The position numbers and the translations under genes were made by a program. Shown piece by piece: positions 60,788-64,000 of a stretch of DNA of 64,000 nucleotides. The notes below the pieces were generated by a model. The model saw only the letters and a list, made by a program, of their open reading frames with translations, did no database searches and was not told the DNA's origin. The first letter of the stretch is position 1. Each line of letters starts with the position of its first letter. Source of the stretch: SIG607 sp045533195 (GTDB lineage Bacteria; Bacillota; Clostridia; Oscillospirales; Acutalibacteraceae). Where the stretch lies: assembly GCA_045533195.1 (NCBI GenBank), contig JAZSHI010000007.1:70677-134676 (forward strand), given 5' to 3'.

Positions 60788-60874
60788 AATAAACCCTCCA
60801 AAACATTTTTCTTAATTATACCATAAATAAAATTTAAATCAATAGATTTCCCCAGATATGTTCGTATTTTTATA

Positions 60875-60958
60875 CTAAAAACCCTTATTCCTTTTCATAA
60901 TCAGGATTGTAACACCCTTGAAAAAGCAATTAATAGGTACTATCGGTTTTTCGTCCAT
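60875..60958 (-). CDS. Candidate 27-residue small protein
   Basis: ATG 60958 follows AGAGGAG by six bases and encodes 27 residues beginning MDEKPIVPINCFFKG, ending with a hydrophobic stretch VTILIM and a basic end KRNKGF. A consensus promoter (60996-61024) drives it. It is a real-looking transcription unit but shows no recognised family; it could also be a remnant. Confidence 0.45.
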   Translation of the reverse strand: MDEKPIVPINCFFKGVTILIMKRNKGF

Positions 60959-60995
60959 ATCGGTTCTCCTCTGTAAATTCTTATTTATATGTTAA

Positions 60996-61024
60996 ATTAT
61001 ACCATTTTAGTCCTAAAACTGCAA
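60996..61024 (-). promoter_or_regulatory. Promoter of the 27-residue ORF
   Basis: On the minus strand TTGCAG (61024-61019), 17 bases, TATAAT (61001-60996), about 25 bases before the Shine-Dalgarno. Confidence 0.7.
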
Positions 61025-61030
61025 TGCATA

Positions 61031-61052
61031 AAAAAGGGGCATTTTAAAATGC
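61031..61052 (-). terminator. Short terminator after Cys-rich gene
   Basis: GCATTT and AAATGC arms (61039-61052) overlap the stop codon, followed leftward by CCCCTTTTTT. Confidence 0.6.
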
Positions 61053-61220
61053 TAAATCAATTAAAAGTTTCTCTTTCAGATTGTTTAAAGTATCTTCTTC
61101 AACATCAATATATATGCAATCTACACAGCTTCCTTGTATATCAAGCCGTACACTTTCCAAAATACAAGTTCCCTGTTTTTGATATATGCAAAATTCATTT
61201 TCGCAAGATAATTGGATCAT
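61044..61220 (-). CDS. Small Cys-rich protein common in Clostridia
   Basis: Start 61220 has TGCGAGGTG upstream. The 58-residue protein has cysteines in ENEFCIYQKQGTC and GSCVDCIYIDV, a pattern of short proteins in Clostridia that probably bind metal. No function is known. Confidence 0.7.
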   Translation of the reverse strand: MIQLSCENEFCIYQKQGTCILESVRLDIQGSCVDCIYIDVEEDTLNNLKEKLLIDLAF

Positions 61221-61295
61221 ATAATCACCTCGCAAATAATTTTAACATAAATTAATACAAATATCAAGTACACGAAGTATTTTAAACTCAAGCTT

Positions 61296-61339
61296 ACCTA
61301 TACTTATTTATAGAGTTATCGAGTAAATGAAGTATAGGT
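61296..61339. promoter_or_regulatory. 10-bp inverted repeat covering the XRE ribosome-binding site
   Basis: ACCTATACTT (61296-61305) and AAGTATAGGT (61330-61339) are perfect inverted arms 24 bases apart. The right arm includes the AGG of the Shine-Dalgarno. It may act as operator or as an mRNA hairpin that hides the ribosome-binding site. Confidence 0.5.
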
Positions 61340-61346
61340 GATAAAA

Positions 61347-61589
61347 ATGAAATTAAACGAAGCCGTAGCGTACAGAATAAAGGAACTTTGCAAAGAGTAC
61401 GGAATAACACAATATCAATTATATTTAAAAACGGGCGTTCCGCAGTCAACCCTAAGCACAATTATGAAGTGTTCCTACCCCAGTATGAAACTTAGAATAA
61501 TATACGAAATTTGCGACGGCTTGGAAATAAGCCTTGAAGATTTTTTCGCTTCAGATGTATTTAAGCGCGAAAATATAGAGGAATGTTAA
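61347..61589 (+). CDS. XRE family helix-turn-helix regulator
   Basis: Start ATG 61347 follows AGGTG; a GTG nine bases earlier lies in the Shine-Dalgarno. The 80-residue protein is an HTH_3 domain (KELCKEYGITQYQLYLKTGV, PQSTLSTIMKC) with a C-terminal helix EISLEDFF. It has no sensor domain, so dimerisation with its own operator is likely. The inverted repeat upstream fits autoregulation. Confidence 0.85.
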   Translation: MKLNEAVAYRIKELCKEYGITQYQLYLKTGVPQSTLSTIMKCSYPSMKLRIIYEICDGLEISLEDFFASDVFKRENIEEC

Positions 61590-61610
61590 ACATTAAAAAT
61601 CCCCACTAAG

Positions 61611-61653
61611 TGATATGCACCTCCAAAAGTGTCTAACTTTTGGGGTGCATATC
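61611..61653. repeat. Long inverted repeat after the XRE gene
   Basis: Arms 61611-61630 and 61635-61653 pair over 19 bp with a one-base bulge and a four-base loop. It may terminate the XRE transcript, though T runs are poor. Confidence 0.6.
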
Positions 61654-61746
61654 AAAATTTCTTCGGGCGAACAGTTTTTTCTTTGATAAAAAAATTAAGC
61701 GTTATTCGGTCTTTGACGGAGTAATATTTTTAAAATTTGGATAATT

Positions 61747-62280
61747 TTATTCTTCGATTATTTTAACAAGCTCGGTTAAAGCCTTGCGGTTTTTTGCGCG
61801 AAGTTTATCGTCCGGCGAAGCATATCCCAAAGTGATAACAAGTCGCACCGCGCCGTCTAAACCGCAAATTTCACGAATTTTCGTATCCTCTAGCCAACCA
61901 AGAATACAAGTGCTAAGTCCCTGAGCGGTTGCTTCAGCGGTAATATACGCTGACAATATGCCGATATCAATCGAACGATAATCGTTCTTTTTAAGCCTTG
62001 CTCCCAATGCCGCAGATTTAACGTATGGCTTTTGAGACAACACAATCAAAACGTAAGCATCTGTTGCAAATTTGTTCATTCCCATTCCATGAGTTGCCTT
62101 CGCCACTTTTTTTGCTGTCTCGCCCTTGCAAACGGTTATTTGATACGGCTGACCATTGCAAGCAGACGGGGAAAGTCTGGCGGCAGCTAAAATGCAGTCC
62201 AATTTTTCTTTTTCAACCATTCTTGCCGAATCATAATGGCGGCAGGACTGTCTGTTTTCTGCAATTTCAGTAAAATTCAT
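61747..62280 (-). CDS. Nitroreductase family protein
   Basis: The 177-residue FMN-dependent oxidoreductase starts with ENRQSCRHYDSARMVEKEKL, has SPSACNGQPYQITVCKG (FMN site), and GLSTCILGWLEDTKIREICG then VRLVITLGYASP. The family reduces nitroaromatics or quinones with NAD(P)H. Substrate unknown. It stands alone, with AAAGGAG before the ATG. Confidence 0.92.
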   Translation of the reverse strand: MNFTEIAENRQSCRHYDSARMVEKEKLDCILAAARLSPSACNGQPYQITVCKGETAKKVAKATHGMGMNKFATDAYVLIVLSQKPYVKSAALGARLKKNDYRSIDIGILSAYITAEATAQGLSTCILGWLEDTKIREICGLDGAVRLVITLGYASPDDKLRAKNRKALTELVKIIEE

Positions 62281-62364
62281 AATTTTCTCCTTTGTAATTA
62301 AAAGCCTCTAAACCGAGATTAATTTTTGTAATTATAACATAAACTCACAACTTTTACAACAAAT

Positions 62365-62396
62365 ACAAAAGTCCCCTCGGATTTCTCCAAGGGGAT
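62365..62396 (-). terminator. ppdK terminator
   Basis: A 9-bp stem (62372-62380 and 62387-62395) with one G-U pair and a six-base loop, then T-rich sequence leftward. Confidence 0.75.
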
Positions 62397-62417
62397 AATT
62401 TTGCTTTATAAACCTAA

Positions 62418-64000
62418 TTACTTAAATTCTTTGATAGCAGCCTGTGCAGCGGCGAGGCGTGCAATCGGAACGCGGAAGGGAGAGCAGGATACGTAGTCGA
62501 GGCCAATCTTATGGCAGAACTCAACAGATACGGGGTCACCGCCGTGCTCACCGCAGATACCGCAGTGGATTTCGGGACGAGTCTTCTTACCAAGAGTAAC
62601 AGCCATATCCATAAGTTTACCAACGCCGGTCTGGTCGAGCTTAGCGAAGGGATCGTTTTCGTAAATCTTGCTGTCATAGTAAGCGGTAAGGAACTTACCA
62701 GCATCGTCACGGCTAAAGCCGAAGGTCATCTGAGTAAGGTCGTTAGTACCGAAGCAGAAGAATTCAGCTTCACGTGCTACCTCATCAGCAGTAAGACAAG
62801 CTCTGGGGATTTCCATCATAGTACCAACTTCGTACTTAAGTTCAACGCCTGCAGCAGCGATTTCTGCATCAGCAGTAGCAACTACAACGTCCTTAACGAA
62901 CTTAAGCTCCTTAACTTCGCCGGTAAGAGGAATCATAATTTCAGGAACGAGGTTCCAATCGGGATGAGCTTTAGAAACAGCGATAGCTGCGCGGATAACA
63001 GCAGCAGTCTGCATCTTGGCAATTTCAGGATAGGTAACTGCAAGACGGCATCCACGGTGGCCCATCATGGGGTTGAACTCATGGAGAGAAGAAATGATAT
63101 TCTTGATGTCCTGAACAGTTTTGCCCTGAGCATCTGCAAGTGCCTTGATGTCGGCCTCTTCGGTGGGTACGAACTCATGGAGAGGAGGATCAAGGAAACG
63201 GATACAAACGGGATTGCCTTCAAGAGCTTCGTAAAGCTTTTCAAAGTCGCCCTGCTGATAGGGAAGAATCTTAGCGAGAGCTGCTTCTCTTTCAGCAACG
63301 GTGTCAGCACAGATCATCTCACGGAAAGCAGCAATTCTTTCAGCTTCGAAGAACATATGCTCGGTACGGCAGAGACCGATACCTTCAGCGCCGAGTTCTC
63401 TTGCTTTCTTAGCGTCAGCAGGAGTATCAGCATTGGTACGAACCTTAAGAGTTCTGTACTTGTCAGCCCAAGCCATAATTCTGCCGAATTCACCAGCGAT
63501 TTCAGCATCAACTGTGGGGATAATACCGTCATAAATGTTACCGGTAGAACCGTCAATAGAGATATAGTCACCCTCAACATATGTTTTGCCTGCAAGAGTG
63601 AATTTCTTGTTTTCTTCGTCCATAATGATGTCGCCGCAACCGGATACACAGCAAGTACCCATACCACGAGCAACAACGGCAGCGTGGCTGGTCATACCGC
63701 CACGAACGGTAAGAATACCTTGAGAAGCTTTCATACCGGTAATATCTTCGGGAGAAGTTTCAAGACGAACAAGAACAACCTTTTCACCGCGAGCGTTCCA
63801 GTTTTCAGCGTCTTCAGCAGTGAATACAACTTTACCGCAAGCAGCACCGGGAGAAGCACCAAGACCTTTACCTGCAGGAGTAGCAGCTTTCAAAGCTTTA
63901 GCGTCAAACTGCGGGTGTAAGAGTGTGTCAAGGTTTCTTGGGTCGATCATAGCAACAGCCTGTTTCTTATCAATCATACCCTCGTCAACTAAATCACATG
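62418..64000 (-). CDS. ppdK: Pyruvate, phosphate dikinase (C-terminal part)
   Basis: The open frame runs to the window end, so the N-terminal ATP-grasp region is missing. About 526 residues are seen: the swivelling phosphohistidine domain with GGMTSHAAVVARGMG (catalytic His), the PEP-binding barrel with EGIGLCRTEHMFF, LDPPLHEFVPTEEADI, GHRGCRLAVTYPEI and the C-terminal EIHCGICGEHGGDPVSVEFC. The enzyme interconverts pyruvate, ATP and phosphate with PEP, AMP and pyrophosphate. It matches the anaerobic glycolysis of Clostridia. Confidence 0.96.
   Translation of the reverse strand, partial: CDLVDEGMIDKKQAVAMIDPRNLDTLLHPQFDAKALKAATPAGKGLGASPGAACGKVVFTAEDAENWNARGEKVVLVRLETSPEDITGMKASQGILTVRGGMTSHAAVVARGMGTCCVSGCGDIIMDEENKKFTLAGKTYVEGDYISIDGSTGNIYDGIIPTVDAEIAGEFGRIMAWADKYRTLKVRTNADTPADAKKARELGAEGIGLCRTEHMFFEAERIAAFREMICADTVAEREAALAKILPYQQGDFEKLYEALEGNPVCIRFLDPPLHEFVPTEEADIKALADAQGKTVQDIKNIISSLHEFNPMMGHRGCRLAVTYPEIAKMQTAAVIRAAIAVSKAHPDWNLVPEIMIPLTGEVKELKFVKDVVVATADAEIAAAGVELKYEVGTMMEIPRACLTADEVAREAEFFCFGTNDLTQMTFGFSRDDAGKFLTAYYDSKIYENDPFAKLDQTGVGKLMDMAVTLGKKTRPEIHCGICGEHGGDPVSVEFCHKIGLDYVSCSPFRVPIARLAAAQAAIKEFK

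Noticed and set aside
60989..61255. 88-residue plus-strand ORF opposite the Cys-rich gene
   Set aside because: The minus-strand gene has a family-like Cys pattern, promoter logic and Shine-Dalgarno; the plus-strand frame has none.
1..64000. CRISPR array, prophage, integrase or complete insertion sequence
   Set aside because: No regularly spaced direct repeats, transposase or integrase genes were seen in the window; only small palindromic elements and remnants are present.

Overview
The window is chromosomal DNA of a low-GC, strictly anaerobic Gram-positive, most likely a gut Clostridium-like bacterium (class Clostridia, perhaps Oscillospirales). This is inferred from the gene set: pyruvate:ferredoxin oxidoreductase, small ferredoxins and rubredoxins, a superoxide reductase-type protein, pyruvate phosphate dikinase, the Firmicutes-type glycogen operon glgB-glgC-glgD-glgA, RicT, a T-box leader, GlpP, tagD and CDP-glycerol transferase. 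Intergenic regions are AT-rich, with strong Shine-Dalgarno sites, consensus promoters and compact stem-loop terminators. No rRNA, CRISPR array, complete insertion sequence or prophage was seen.

Layout. 1-3580: end of an amino-acid ABC transporter, a TrpR-like regulator, a DUF4160/DUF2442 pair resembling a toxin-antitoxin module, and a convergent accessory cluster (RHH regulator, RhuM, zinc-ribbon chimera, SPFH remnant). 3600-10800: core genes (fba, ferredoxin, trpS-holB-ricT, glycosyltransferase, mgtC, glpP, mscL). 10800-19100: AraC remnant, LOG protein, tyrA, MATE exporter, tRNA-Pro, an orphan gene, then an oxidative-stress island (TipAS protein, rhodanese lipoprotein, an HTH-desulfoferrodoxin fusion and a manganese catalase). 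19100-28000: a leftward surface-polysaccharide operon (priming sugar transferase, two GT2s, polymerase/ligase, CDP-glycerol transferase, flippase, tagD, glf). 28200-38100: bioY, high-molecular-weight-rubredoxin-like flavoprotein, glyA, metallophosphoesterase, GH127-type glycosidase, DegV, ung and two palindromic repeat elements. 38100-53300: nifJ, nnr, a PqqD-ABC exporter pair, an HPr-like protein, mtaB, an ECF sigma/anti-sigma/repeat-lipoprotein operon, a T-box-controlled trpB and uppP. 53300-64000: glycogen operon, GH130 enzyme, small genes, nitroreductase and the 3' part of ppdK.

Themes. Central carbon and energy genes (fba, nifJ, ppdK, ferredoxin) fit fermentation with reversible pyruvate/PEP conversion. 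Glycogen synthesis is complete for storage, with no phosphorylase in the window. The polysaccharide operon suggests a cell-surface polymer containing galactofuranose and glycerol phosphate. The most coherent candidate for a little-described system is the oxidative-stress island: a DNA-binding domain fused to a complete two-iron desulfoferrodoxin lies next to a manganese catalase, and a nearly identical 23-bp palindromic site precedes both genes. Other leads are the orphan PqqD-ABC pair, the sigma/anti-sigma operon ending in a lipoprotein with about six BamE-like repeats, two miniature palindromic elements, and several decayed genes and short ORFs under 60 codons.
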